Assembly (NCBI RefSeq): GCF_023380025.1
Contig: NZ_CP097253.1
Span: 248,001 to 312,000, forward strand
DNA length: 64,000 bases
DNA from: Sphingomonas glaciei
GTDB lineage: Bacteria; Pseudomonadota; Alphaproteobacteria; Sphingomonadales; Sphingomonadaceae
Reading direction: 5' to 3'
A model generated the notes under the pieces. It saw only the letters and a list, made by a program, of their open reading frames with translations. It had not been told where the DNA came from and did not search any database. Below, piece by piece: positions 1 through 8,041 of the stretch (its first letter is position 1; every line of letters begins with the position of its first letter). The position numbers and the translations under genes are program-made.

Positions 1-1934
1 TCGTAGGGTCTATCTTCAAACACGTCGAAAGCCGCGAGCACTTGAACTAAGGCTTTTACAACTGGCTCAGACTCAAAACCTCCGTGCTGTAAGTCCGGCG
101 CAATCAGCTCTGTTCGCTGAAACGCCAGTGATCCTGATTCTCGTGCTTCAATCAGCGCTCTATCATCAGTTGCAAGTACCACTGATGGAGGACTGCTATC
201 ACCCTTGCGTTGCTGCCAAAGGTTCGCGACGACTGAACCGAGCCGGTCTCCCCGTTGCCTCTCTTCCTGTTCCCTCCTCGAAGCCCTGAGTTCGGACGAT
301 TTGTCCTTGAGCCTATTTGTAAGCTGTCTGATGGCCCCATGAAGGTACAGAGTTACTAGTTGCAGATGGGGGTGAGCGAAGTTGAATGACTCGCGATCAA
401 TATTGAGTGCAGCGTCTAGCCCTCGATACACAAGAAGTTCTGATGTGATCTGCCGCAAGCGCGTCTGCTCGGAAACCTGGTACTTGAAGAAAGTTGGATC
501 GAATAGGGAACCACTTGCTCCACGTATCCGAACTAAAACGCCATTATTCTCCTTGGGGACAATGCGCCCAGTCCAAAACAAGTAAGCGTCCAGCGAAAGT
601 TCACCACCGCCCCTTTGCGAGGGAGAGTGCTTCGACAGGTCGGGCGCGTATTGCCCTACGAAAAGGATCGGTCTCTCGAGGCCGCGGATGGCAGTAGGTC
701 GGTGCTTGAACCTTATGGGCCGCTTTAAAAGTACTCCATCCACGCTGACGTCGAAGCGGCCAACAGCATCAAGTCCGTCACGAAGTTTGGGGTTCCCCTC
801 TACTTGTTTTTCGATCGCTTCACGGACGGTGGTACTGCCCTCTAAGCTTACCGGAAGTCCTCGTCCCCGCTCCTTGGTGATCCAGAAGAGATCGATGTTG
901 TCCTTTGCTGTTAGCTCGAAGGGGTGCTTCTCTACATAAGGTACAGGAGCCGAGAGGCCCAAGCTCCAAATCATCTCTAGGTAGGCATCCAGCGTTTGAT
1001 TTAGGTCCGGCCGCTCAACGCGCGTAAACTCACCCTCGACGGCTTCAACCAGCTTCAACATCCTACAGTCGGATGGATCTTCGGCCGCCCATGGCAGGGT
1101 CGGCTGGATCGCCAATATTGAAGGTTCAGTTGCCCCGCTGAGCGGACCGGCCATGAATCCGGAGTGATAGGATGGCCGACTAACACGCATGCTTGTGTAA
1201 GTGTCGAGATCTCCCTTCTCGAGGGCCTCCTCTCTTTCAATGACCGCGCGCCAACGGTCAGCACTACGCAAGATGTCTCTTACGCGTGGCTTTATGTCAT
1301 CGAGGATTATGTCGGTGCCATGAGAAGAAAGGTCTTTCACCGCCTCCCGTCGAACGAAGACCTCGCCGCTTATGAACTCATCGCCATCTTCGGCCTCGAC
1401 CTGATTTGAACCATCCTCAGCATAGGCTCGCAGCTTTATCTCGGCGATAAGACGGTAAGGTGCCCCCTCCACTTTGGTGATGATCTGGAAACGACGGGCA
1501 AGCTGACTTATCGAGAATAGCCCGATGCCGATTTTACCAATCAGTGGGCGCCCGGCGGGTGTTTTGCTGCTGTCATGTTCCGATGTTATCCCGAGGTCAG
1601 CGCCTTCCTCGCTACGCTTGGCGCTGCCGCCGATGTTCTTCAGCAAGCGCGAGAGCGTGGCGTGGGACATACCTCTGCCGTTGTCCCTGACATAAATCCG
1701 AGAGAAACGCGGCGCATCAGTAAGGATAGTCACCTTAGAGGCGTCAGCATCCCAGGCGTTCGAGATCAGCTCTCGAAGCGCAGAGGCGGGCTGGCGGTAG
1801 ATCCCATCAGTCACACGAGCGATGACGCGATCACTGGCAGCTAAGCGGGTCCGTACAGTTTGTCCTTCATTGCCGGCATCAGCTAACCAAACCGCTAGCT
1901 TCCCGCCGTCGTCGATGATTACTGGCTCGTCCAA
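1..1934 (-). CDS. Hsp90-like GHKL ATPase, partial (C-terminus beyond window)
   Basis: An uninterrupted minus-strand frame runs from about 1934 off the left edge (at least 644 codons). The N-terminal 150 residues carry all three Bergerat-fold ATP-binding motifs: an N box (ELISNAWDADA, about residue 52), a G1 box (DNGRGMS, about 82) and a G2 box (IGKIGIGLFSIS, about 131). This arrangement is typical of Hsp90/MutL/MORC-like ATPases rather than histidine kinases, as there is no H box. The remaining part has no family I recognise; it contains a charged stretch (about 555-580) that may form a coiled coil. No ATG fits the start. I chose a TTG at 1934 preceded by GAGGA; a stop lies further upstream in frame. 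The gene is divergent from the recombinase. Hsp90-like ATPases of this size are frequent cargo of mobile elements, so a defence or element-maintenance role is possible but is inference. Confidence 0.85.
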   Translation of the reverse strand, partial: MDEPVIIDDGGKLAVWLADAGNEGQTVRTRLAASDRVIARVTDGIYRQPASALRELISNAWDADASKVTILTDAPRFSRIYVRDNGRGMSHATLSRLLKNIGGSAKRSEEGADLGITSEHDSSKTPAGRPLIGKIGIGLFSISQLARRFQIITKVEGAPYRLIAEIKLRAYAEDGSNQVEAEDGDEFISGEVFVRREAVKDLSSHGTDIILDDIKPRVRDILRSADRWRAVIEREEALEKGDLDTYTSMRVSRPSYHSGFMAGPLSGATEPSILAIQPTLPWAAEDPSDCRMLKLVEAVEGEFTRVERPDLNQTLDAYLEMIWSLGLSAPVPYVEKHPFELTAKDNIDLFWITKERGRGLPVSLEGSTTVREAIEKQVEGNPKLRDGLDAVGRFDVSVDGVLLKRPIRFKHRPTAIRGLERPILFVGQYAPDLSKHSPSQRGGGELSLDAYLFWTGRIVPKENNGVLVRIRGASGSLFDPTFFKYQVSEQTRLRQITSELLVYRGLDAALNIDRESFNFAHPHLQLVTLYLHGAIRQLTNRLKDKSSELRASRREQEERQRGDRLGSVVANLWQQRKGDSSPPSVVLATDDRALIEARESGSLAFQRTELIAPDLQHGGFESEPVVKALVQVLAAFDVFEDRPY

Positions 1935-2122
1935 GCTCGCATTTTCCTCTGAATGAAGCGCCGACCTGCGTAAGCGCCAAGCAAGGCCACAGCAGTCCGC
2001 GACCAGTGCACGACGCGTCTATTTGAAGCGGTAGTGTTGCTGCAATGTAAAGCGTTTTCCCCCATGCACCCCCTCACGCGCAACGGTGCAATCTCTCATC
2101 GCCTTGTAACTGAAAGGACCGT

Positions 2123-2210
2123 TTACGATACAGCCGCCGAACCTGTATCGAAAAATAACTTGACAGGCGTTACGATACACCATCAGTTACGAGCCATCAT
2201 TCCGATACAG
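2123..2210. promoter_or_regulatory. CGATACA repeat cluster upstream of serine recombinase (candidate res site or operator)
   Basis: Four copies of an 8-base box lie just upstream of the recombinase start: CGATACAG at 2126-2133, its exact inverse CTGTATCG at 2143-2150 (9-base spacer), CGATACAC at 2173-2180 and CGATACAG at 2203-2210. The first and third are part of a longer direct repeat TTACGATACA, 47 bp apart. A consensus -35 hexamer TTGACA (2160-2165) sits among them, but I see no convincing -10. Serine resolvases commonly bind several dyad-related subsites next to their own gene, and this binding also represses it. The cluster therefore fits a res site with autoregulation. The last box overlaps the ribosome-binding site (AGGAG, 2209-2213). 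Confidence 0.6.
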
Positions 2211-2220
2211 GAGAGCAACT

Positions 2221-2811
2221 GTGGCGCGTACCTTTGCCTATTGTCGCGTAAGCACTGCCGATCAGACGGTAGAGAACCAAGTCCGCGAGATTGAGGCGGC
2301 TGGCTTCAAGGTCGAACCCAAGCGGGTCATAACGGAAACAGTGTCAGGGTCCGTAGCGGCAGGAGAACGCCCCGGCTTCGCCAAGCTGCGGGACAGGCTC
2401 GAAAGCGGTGACGTGCTTATCGTTACCAAACTGGACCGCTTGGGCCGTAACGCCATGGATGTCAGGGCCACCATTGAAGCCCTCGCGGCAGACGTGGTGC
2501 GGGTCCAATGTCTAGCCTTAGGCAACATGGACCTGACTAGCGCAGCAGGGAAGATGACCATGGGCGTCATCAACGCCGTTGCCGAGTTTGAGCGGGACCT
2601 GCTGATCGAACGGACGCAATCCGGACTGGCCCGCGCCAAGGCGTCCGGGAAGGCGCTAGGAAGGCCATCAGCGTTGTCCGAAGCAGCTCAACAGGAAATC
2701 ATGCAGCGGCGGCAGGAGGGCGCGTCCTTGGGCGTCCTGGCCAAGCATTACGGGGTGTCCCGCGCCGCCATTCAACGGGTTGAAAAAAGGGCGGCGATAA
2801 GGTCGAACTGA
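2221..2811 (+). CDS. serine recombinase (resolvase/invertase family)
   Basis: This 196-residue protein has the full small serine recombinase architecture. The N-terminal catalytic domain opens with YCRVSTADQ, placing the nucleophile at Ser11. The conserved DRLGRN motif follows at about residue 72, then the long E helix (about 108-140). A C-terminal helix-turn-helix (about 165-188) includes a GRPSAL linker and GVSRAAIQRV. The length is that of Tn3 resolvases and Hin/Gin invertases, not of large phage integrases. It starts with GTG seven bases after AGGAG. The upstream repeats are its probable binding sites. Likely jobs are resolution of multimers or cointegrates of the element, or local inversion. 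It is unlikely to be the enzyme that chose the tRNA-Val target, because tRNA integration is normally done by tyrosine integrases. Confidence 0.92.
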   Translation: MARTFAYCRVSTADQTVENQVREIEAAGFKVEPKRVITETVSGSVAAGERPGFAKLRDRLESGDVLIVTKLDRLGRNAMDVRATIEALAADVVRVQCLALGNMDLTSAAGKMTMGVINAVAEFERDLLIERTQSGLARAKASGKALGRPSALSEAAQQEIMQRRQEGASLGVLAKHYGVSRAAIQRVEKRAAIRSN

Positions 2812-2832
2812 CACCGCAAAAGGGGGTGGCGT

Positions 2833-3384
2833 ATGTCCAATCATCTAGAGGACCTGACCGCCGAATGGCTGGAGTTCAACGGGTACTTCGTCCGCAAATC
2901 GGTACTCGTCGGCAAGCGAGATAAGGGTGGCCATGAAGGCGAGTTGGACGTTGTGGCGGTCCACCCGCACACCAAGCACCTGCTCCATATTGAGTGTTCG
3001 CTGGATGCCGACACTTGGGAAACCCGTGAGCGCCGCTTTACGGCCAAGTTCGAGCGGGGGCGGCGTCATATCGCTTCGCTATTCGGAGGCTTGGACATCA
3101 ATGCCGACCCCGATCAGGTTGCATTGCTACAGCTAGGTGGCGGTCCACGTACTCATGTTGGTGGCGGTCGCATCGTTTGGGTGGCTGACTTCATAGCGGA
3201 CATCCTGACCGGACTTCGCACTCGATCACCTGACAGGATGGCGGTCCCATCTACCCTGCCTTTGATAAGGACCATGCAGCTCGCGGCGCAGCCCTCGCGC
3301 AAGCGGAAGCTATCGGCCAGCTTACTGCCTAGCGATGCCGCAGCGTCCACGGTGGAGCTGCAAGCAATCGCCATCGGGGCATAG
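2833..3384 (+). CDS. PD-(D/E)XK-like nuclease-fold protein
   Basis: This 183-residue protein starts 21 bases after the recombinase stop, behind a purine-rich GGGGGTGG. The N-terminal half reads like a restriction-endonuclease fold: an opening helix (LTAEWLEFNGYFV), then a gGELDVVAV strand with Asp39, then LLHIECS with Glu54, and an Arg/Lys-rich helix (about 62-80). The spacing D-x14-E-x-(K/S) matches the PD-(D/E)XK core, but the usual catalytic lysine is replaced by serine (Glu54-Cys-Ser). Activity is therefore uncertain; some families tolerate such a swap. The C-terminal third is low in recognisable motifs. Co-directional spacing suggests an operon with the recombinase and the following nuclease. 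Probable DNA-processing or restriction-like role, by fold only. Confidence 0.6.
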   Translation: MSNHLEDLTAEWLEFNGYFVRKSVLVGKRDKGGHEGELDVVAVHPHTKHLLHIECSLDADTWETRERRFTAKFERGRRHIASLFGGLDINADPDQVALLQLGGGPRTHVGGGRIVWVADFIADILTGLRTRSPDRMAVPSTLPLIRTMQLAAQPSRKRKLSASLLPSDAAASTVELQAIAIGA

Positions 3385-3394
3385 GGCAACGGGC

Positions 3395-3988
3395 ATGAGG
3401 GGGAAAGGCCGAGTTATCCGGGGCGATTTTCGGACAGGACGGACCGGCGAACGAACGGGTTTCCGTGGTTCGGACGAGCAGGCCCGAGCCGGGGCGGCGA
3501 GGCGGCGCAGGCGTGCAAAGAGTTGGTTGGGCTTCGTCGCGCTGTGGGGGGCTGCCGCGCTGGCTGGTACGGCCTACGGCGCAGGCTGGCTCGATGGGCT
3601 GTGGCAGCGGCACTCTGCGACCCATACGGAAGGCGGAGGCGTCCGCGCCAACTTCTCGATGTGCTACATCGGTGGCGGCTACAACTGCGTAGTGGATGGG
3701 GACACGGTCTGGCTTGAGGGCCGCAAGATCAGGATAGCGGATATAGACGCCCCCGAGACCCATGACCCCCGCTGCCAGTCCGAAAAGGAGCTTGGCGACC
3801 GCGCCACGCTGCGGCTGCAACAGCTCCTCGATAGCGGCACGATCACGCTGCAATCGATCGACGGTGATAAGGATGTGTACGGGCGCGAGTTGCGGCTTGT
3901 CCTCGTTAATGGGCGCAGCGTTGGCGATACACTTGTCAACGAGGGCCTAGCTCGCTGGTACGAAGGGGGTCGGCGTCCGTGGTGTTAG
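3395..3988 (+). CDS. membrane-anchored staphylococcal-type (SNase) thermonuclease-like protein
   Basis: A basic N-terminal segment rich in Arg is followed by one hydrophobic stretch (about residues 43-62), then an SNase/TNase domain to the C-terminus. Family landmarks are present: VVDGDTVWL, RIADIDAPE (the Asp/Glu pair that binds calcium and activates water) and YGREL, which carries the second catalytic arginine. The C-terminal LVNEGLARWY is also typical. The frame is open from 3335, but that start overlaps the preceding gene by 50 bases. I prefer the ATG at 3395 (197 residues). A single anchor ahead of the nuclease domain places it outside the cytoplasmic membrane. Many proteobacterial SNase homologues with this layout sit on plasmids and islands. 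Likely role: extracytoplasmic nucleic-acid degradation. Confidence 0.8.
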   Translation: MRGKGRVIRGDFRTGRTGERTGFRGSDEQARAGAARRRRRAKSWLGFVALWGAAALAGTAYGAGWLDGLWQRHSATHTEGGGVRANFSMCYIGGGYNCVVDGDTVWLEGRKIRIADIDAPETHDPRCQSEKELGDRATLRLQQLLDSGTITLQSIDGDKDVYGRELRLVLVNGRSVGDTLVNEGLARWYEGGRRPWC

Positions 3989-4014
3989 CGCGCTTAGCTG
4001 AGGGAGTTTAGCGC

Positions 4015-4863
4015 ATGGCGCTGACCTTCAATCTGTTGCTGCAATCTGAGGGCATCAACCCGGCTGATGTACGATTGCTGCGACATCAAACGGTGAAGGC
4101 TAATGGGCGCACTCCCTACAGCTTATGGCGCGATCAACCGGAGCAGTTCGAACTATACCAGAGCTTCCAAAACCCGACCAAAAGACGCGAGTTTGACTAC
4201 CCCTATTGGGCTAGCTTTGTCGTCGAGCCGCAACGCGCAGGTACTCTCTTCGTGGGATTGTATGGAGTTGAGTATCTAGGGCCAGCGCCAGAGGGCATCA
4301 TTGACCCGTTAACGGGTACCCCGCCCGGCAGCGACATAGGCGTTACCGCCGATCAGTACCGCTGCACCAAGGACGAAAGGCTAGCGCCGTATCAAGGAAG
4401 GCTCTTCGTTGATTGGGGAGCGGGTCTGCGAAGCTGGAACCAACGGGCCGACAGTCGCGCCGGTACTTCTAAGGTTATCGTGGAGCTTACCCGGGAACTG
4501 GAGGAAGAGAGCTTTCCGGGCTTCACTCGGTTCATCCGCTCTCTCTCCGAGATTGAGGCAATGCCAATAGGGTGGAAGGAAGCCTTGCGGGCGACGCGGG
4601 GTATCTACCTTCTGGCCTGTCCCCGGACGAAAGAACACTATGTCGGCAAGGCATCGGGGGAAGACGGCTTCCTTGGACGCTGGCGTGAGTATGTGGCTAC
4701 GGGCCATGGGGGAAACGTTGGCCTGCGATTGCGCGACCCGAGCGACTACTTCGTAAGTGTGCTTGAGGTTGTCGGCACCAACGATGTCGGCAAGCTCGAC
4801 GAGCTGGAGAGCCTCTGGAAGCGGAAGCTACTTAGCCGGGATATGGGCCTGAACCTCAACTAG
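4015..4863 (+). CDS. GIY-YIG nuclease-domain protein
   Basis: The protein has 282 residues in two parts. The N-terminal 180 residues are a module I do not assign to a named family; it opens with a helix containing VRLLRHQ and LWRDQPEQFELYQS. The C-terminal 90 residues are a GIY-YIG domain: RGIYLLA (about 195-201), HYVGKA (about 208-213), a following Arg in GRWREY (about 221-226), and a late acidic helix, LDELESLWKRKL (about 261-272), that supplies the usual catalytic glutamate. The combination of an N-terminal unknown domain and a C-terminal GIY-YIG domain suggests a site-specific or structure-specific endonuclease rather than UvrC. It lies 26 bases after the SNase gene and is followed by two inverted repeats, probably the end of this transcription unit. 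Confidence 0.75.
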   Translation: MALTFNLLLQSEGINPADVRLLRHQTVKANGRTPYSLWRDQPEQFELYQSFQNPTKRREFDYPYWASFVVEPQRAGTLFVGLYGVEYLGPAPEGIIDPLTGTPPGSDIGVTADQYRCTKDERLAPYQGRLFVDWGAGLRSWNQRADSRAGTSKVIVELTRELEEESFPGFTRFIRSLSEIEAMPIGWKEALRATRGIYLLACPRTKEHYVGKASGEDGFLGRWREYVATGHGGNVGLRLRDPSDYFVSVLEVVGTNDVGKLDELESLWKRKLLSRDMGLNLN

Positions 4864-4867
4864 GGTC

Positions 4868-4944
4868 GGGTACCCCGAGCTGGTACCCTTCCCCTGTTCA
4901 TCGGCACGCTGTACCGGGACGCTAGCCGGGCGAGCCTGTCCCGG
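4868..4944 (+). terminator. two consecutive hairpins after the GIY-YIG gene
   Basis: A perfect inverted repeat GGGTACC/GGTACCC (4868-4874 and 4882-4888, 7-base loop) begins five bases after the stop codon. It is followed by CTTCCCC, not a clean T-run. A second inverted repeat, CCGGGAC/GTCCCGG, spans 4914-4944 with a 17-base loop. Position fits transcript termination or 3'-end stabilisation, but the poor T-tracts make intrinsic termination uncertain. They occupy most of the 126-base gap before the next gene. Confidence 0.4.
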
Positions 4945-4989
4945 CAATCCACTCCTGCAACCCTGCCACTCCACGGCCTGTAGTCACTG

Positions 4990-6321
4990 GTGTTCCGCGT
5001 GCGCCCCGAACCGATCAACCACCATAGCGGGCTATCGAGCGACCCAGACCGTCGTGGGCGGCAGTTGCGTAACTCGATGCCGTTTCAGCCCAACCGCGAA
5101 CTCTTGGGCGAACCCGGCGAAGCGTTCCTACGGGACATATTGGACAGGATTGTCCGCAGTGAGGGCCGCAAGCGGGCGCTGAAGCCAGCGGACGCCGCAT
5201 TGCGCCAGCACACCATCAAAGTGCTGCTGGCTAACTTAGCGGTCGCCGCACTCAACCGCCGCAATCCTCGCAAGTTCGTTGCCTTGTCCCTTAACAGTAA
5301 CGACTACGCCAACACGGGCTTGAGCTTCACGGCCGTCCAGCTCGCCTTCAATCAGTTGCAGACGCTGGGTCTCGCGATTGGGCGCAAAGGTGTGGCAAAG
5401 CCTGACGGTGTCAATGAGCAGCGGGGGATGCGGTCCCGACTGCGAGCCAAACGAGCCATGCGTGAACTGATGGAGGTTCATGGCCTTCGCCCCGAAGGCA
5501 TTAGAAACCCGCCACGTAACCTCATTGAGTTGAAGGGCAATGCTCCATCGGCGGGTCCTGAACCGGCAGACGTGCAAGCCAGTAGAGTCATGATAGAGCG
5601 CATCAACGGGTTGTTGGCCAACTCTGACCTCCAGCTAGCCGATTATGCTTGGGAGCGCATCCGGGCGCGCACCAAGCTCTTCGAAGATCTGAGTGATGAG
5701 GAACGTCGCCACCGGCAGTACCTAGGCGACATGACCGCAAAGCGACTGTTCCGTGTGTTTACCCGGCAGTGGCACCTTGGCGGCAGGCTCTACGGCGGCT
5801 GGTGGATAGGTGTACCCAAGTCCGAGCGGGCTTTAATCACCATAGACGGAGAGCCTACCGTAGAGCTGGACTATGCGCAGCTTCATCCAACCATGCTGTT
5901 TGCCACAGTGGGGCTTCAGCTCGACTACGACCCTTATGAGTTTGATGGGTTCAGTCGCGAGCTAGGCAAAGAAACCTTCATGCGACTGCTTAATCGTGAG
6001 CGGCACAGGGGCGGCAGATACATTCGCAGGGCTGGCGCGGCGCGTATGCCTGAAGGCATCGAGCCATCGGATTACGTCGCGCGATACAAAAGACACCTAG
6101 CGCCCGTTCGGCACCTCCTAGGCGAGGGCATGGGACTTAGGCTGCAAAGGCAGGATAGTGACCTGGCACTAGCTGTATTGGATGCCTTGGCGCAGCAGGG
6201 CATAGTAGCACTGCCCATCCATGATAGCTTTATCGTTAAGAAGACACACGAACATGCCTTAAGGCTTACTATGACTAATACATTCACTAGTCTCTTCGGG
6301 TATGAATCTATAGTGAAATAG
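4990..6321 (+). CDS. short family-A DNA polymerase-like protein of a mobile element
   Basis: Up to 443 residues (GTG at 4990; an in-frame ATG at 5077 would remove 29). The C-terminal half resembles the palm of family-A polymerases. VELDYAQLHP (291-300) matches motif A, with Asp294 in the place of the catalytic Asp. SRELGKETF (322-330) has the R-x3-K spacing of the O-helix motif B (Arg323, Lys327). LPIHDSF (408-414) matches motif C, with the HD pair His411-Asp412, although the usual following Glu is Ser. There is no 3'-5' or 5'-3' exonuclease domain. The N-terminal half is helical and basic and has no recognised domain. Proteins with this palm signature but no named function are scattered in alphaproteobacterial plasmids and islands. 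A role in element replication or repair synthesis is inference. Confidence 0.55.
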   Translation: MFRVRPEPINHHSGLSSDPDRRGRQLRNSMPFQPNRELLGEPGEAFLRDILDRIVRSEGRKRALKPADAALRQHTIKVLLANLAVAALNRRNPRKFVALSLNSNDYANTGLSFTAVQLAFNQLQTLGLAIGRKGVAKPDGVNEQRGMRSRLRAKRAMRELMEVHGLRPEGIRNPPRNLIELKGNAPSAGPEPADVQASRVMIERINGLLANSDLQLADYAWERIRARTKLFEDLSDEERRHRQYLGDMTAKRLFRVFTRQWHLGGRLYGGWWIGVPKSERALITIDGEPTVELDYAQLHPTMLFATVGLQLDYDPYEFDGFSRELGKETFMRLLNRERHRGGRYIRRAGAARMPEGIEPSDYVARYKRHLAPVRHLLGEGMGLRLQRQDSDLALAVLDALAQQGIVALPIHDSFIVKKTHEHALRLTMTNTFTSLFGYESIVK

Positions 6322-6397
6322 CGTCTGCTTCTAGCCGATTGGTTCCTCCGGCCGCCCCCCAGACCATGACTAAGAGGCATAAGGACGGTAACCACCC

Positions 6398-7021
6398 GTG
6401 AGGCTCACCCATGGGGCGAAGTTCAGCCAAATGGAGCGCACGATTTCCAAGTCAATCCGGCCGCACGGGCCGCAATCTGATGCCCGCTTTACCCTTCACC
6501 AGCGCCAGCCGCGCGCCGATAAGTTGGACGCCCCCCAGCGGCGGCTATGTGATGCCGACCCCACGTTCATGGCAGCCCTGCGGGGCCGCGTGAGCAGCGA
6601 GGAGCGGTGGTCAGCCTTCATTGATGGTGCGTCCTACTACATCGCCTTGGAGAAGCCCTGCGGGCGCTGTGGCGACTTCCGGAAACGGACCCGTGATCGG
6701 TCCTGCTACCGCTGCCACTTGGTGCGCGGCGCGAATAACTTTGAACGGATGAAGGCGGGCCTTGCCCCCAAGGTGATGCGGAACAAGGACAGCCACCTGG
6801 ACCTGCTGGATAGACAGCGGCGGGAGCGGGAAGGCGACTGCCTAATCCGGGAGTTCGGGAGCATCACCGTCACGCGATGGCCCACCGGTCGCTTAGAGGT
6901 AGTGTTCCCGGATGGGTACCATGAGCGGGACCTCGCAAAGCGGAAGCCCGAAGAGGTTTACCGCGCTATGGAGCTGCTGCCAGAGCTTAAGGATGCTCTG
7001 ATCTGGGCTGGTTGGTATTAA
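6398..7021 (+). CDS. hypothetical protein with four-cysteine zinc-binding motif
   Basis: I do not recognise this 207-residue protein. The centre holds CGRC (Cys88, Cys91) and CYRC (Cys103, Cys106), a CxxC-x11-CxxC spacing expected to bind one zinc ion in a small ribbon or HNH-like knuckle. The surroundings are rich in Arg and Lys, consistent with nucleic-acid contact. There is no histidine/asparagine pattern after the second CxxC that would make it a clear HNH nuclease. The start is a GTG at 6398 with AAGGA upstream; an ATG at 6431 is an alternative. It sits between the polymerase-like gene and the membrane protein gene, in the same direction. Confidence 0.6.
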   Translation: MRLTHGAKFSQMERTISKSIRPHGPQSDARFTLHQRQPRADKLDAPQRRLCDADPTFMAALRGRVSSEERWSAFIDGASYYIALEKPCGRCGDFRKRTRDRSCYRCHLVRGANNFERMKAGLAPKVMRNKDSHLDLLDRQRREREGDCLIREFGSITVTRWPTGRLEVVFPDGYHERDLAKRKPEEVYRAMELLPELKDALIWAGWY

Positions 7022-7033
7022 GGGTGGGCGGGG

Positions 7034-8041
7034 ATGACGAAGAGCATTTGGGGAGAGGCTAGGGCCAAGGCCGCCAAGGACACACTTGAGCTTGTAAGGC
7101 TTAATGAACCTTCGCGAGCAGTACTGACGCTAGGAGTTCCGCTGGCCATTGTCGCTGGCGCTTGGCTGATTTCACATCAGTTCGCGCTCACCGCAGTCAT
7201 TGGTGTTGTGGCGTTGGTTGCCCTCGCCTTAATCGTGTTTGCGTTTAAGCTCCTATCCAATGTTGGCACCTTCGCGGAGCAAGCTCGCGCCGAACTTGCA
7301 GGAAGGACCTCCCAGCAGGCCGATGCCGAGAGTGAGCGGAGGCACACGGTAGTTGGCAGGCTAGTTGAGCTTTACCTACTGGAGATGGGTGACCAAGCTC
7401 CCCCGGCCATCCGCGCCGGTTTGACATTGCCGCCCGAAGACTGGCTCAACGAACATTTGGCCGAGCTTGGTGAGGAATGGTCCATCTTCAATATACAGGG
7501 CCGGAACTATCAAACCTTTGAGATAGTGGCCGGTGAGTGGCGGTACCAGGGCCAGCGGATGAGGTCGCCAGCCGCCGTCAAATGGGCCGCTTTCTTTGAT
7601 GCTCTCGGACTAGGTTGGCAGCCCGGAGAGGAAGGTTGGGACCCCAAACTTGGCGTAGCACCTGACTTCCTATTGCCGCAAATGGATGCATGGTTTGCCG
7701 TCGAGTACCGCTTTAATGATGCGAGGATGGCACGCAACACGGAGCTTGCACGGGACACCCACAAGCGGGTCGTCATCGGAGTGGGGCTGCCCGCCTATGC
7801 TGAGGAGAACTTGTATCTCGTTCGACCTAATGGTGCGCTAGAACAGGGCGGCTGGGCTTGGGCCGAAGATCGCAGGGACCAGGGCGTATATTGGTTGTCC
7901 AAGCTGAATGGCATGGCGGCAACGCTTTTGGGTGGGCCGGGTAAGCAAACGGACCATGATAGAGGCCCCATTGTGACTGATCGCATTAAGGCGGCGTTCG
8001 ACCGGGCAAAAGCGCAGCCAGCAGAGTTTGAGCGCCCCTAG
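7034..8041 (+). CDS. membrane protein with degenerate nuclease-like domain
   Basis: 335 residues. Two closely spaced hydrophobic segments (about 29-47 and 50-72) form a hairpin anchor, followed by a soluble portion. Residues 178-226 (SPAAVKWAAFFDALG, then APDFLLP and WFAVEYR) match the pattern of phage and plasmid proteins with a restriction-like core, in which a helix with an acidic residue precedes PDFxLP and W-x-EVK. Here the third element reads AVEYR, so the lysine is displaced or lost and the domain may bind rather than cut. The C-terminal part contains NLYLVRPNGALE and a Trp-rich stretch, unassigned. It starts 12 bases after the zinc protein, behind GGTGGGCGGGG, and is the last gene before the tRNA remnant. 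Confidence 0.55.
   Translation: MTKSIWGEARAKAAKDTLELVRLNEPSRAVLTLGVPLAIVAGAWLISHQFALTAVIGVVALVALALIVFAFKLLSNVGTFAEQARAELAGRTSQQADAESERRHTVVGRLVELYLLEMGDQAPPAIRAGLTLPPEDWLNEHLAELGEEWSIFNIQGRNYQTFEIVAGEWRYQGQRMRSPAAVKWAAFFDALGLGWQPGEEGWDPKLGVAPDFLLPQMDAWFAVEYRFNDARMARNTELARDTHKRVVIGVGLPAYAEENLYLVRPNGALEQGGWAWAEDRRDQGVYWLSKLNGMAATLLGGPGKQTDHDRGPIVTDRIKAAFDRAKAQPAEFERP

Noticed and set aside
2221..2811. The serine recombinase as the enzyme that integrated the island at tRNA-Val
   Set aside because: It has resolvase/invertase size and architecture; tRNA targeting is characteristic of tyrosine integrases, expected outside the window.
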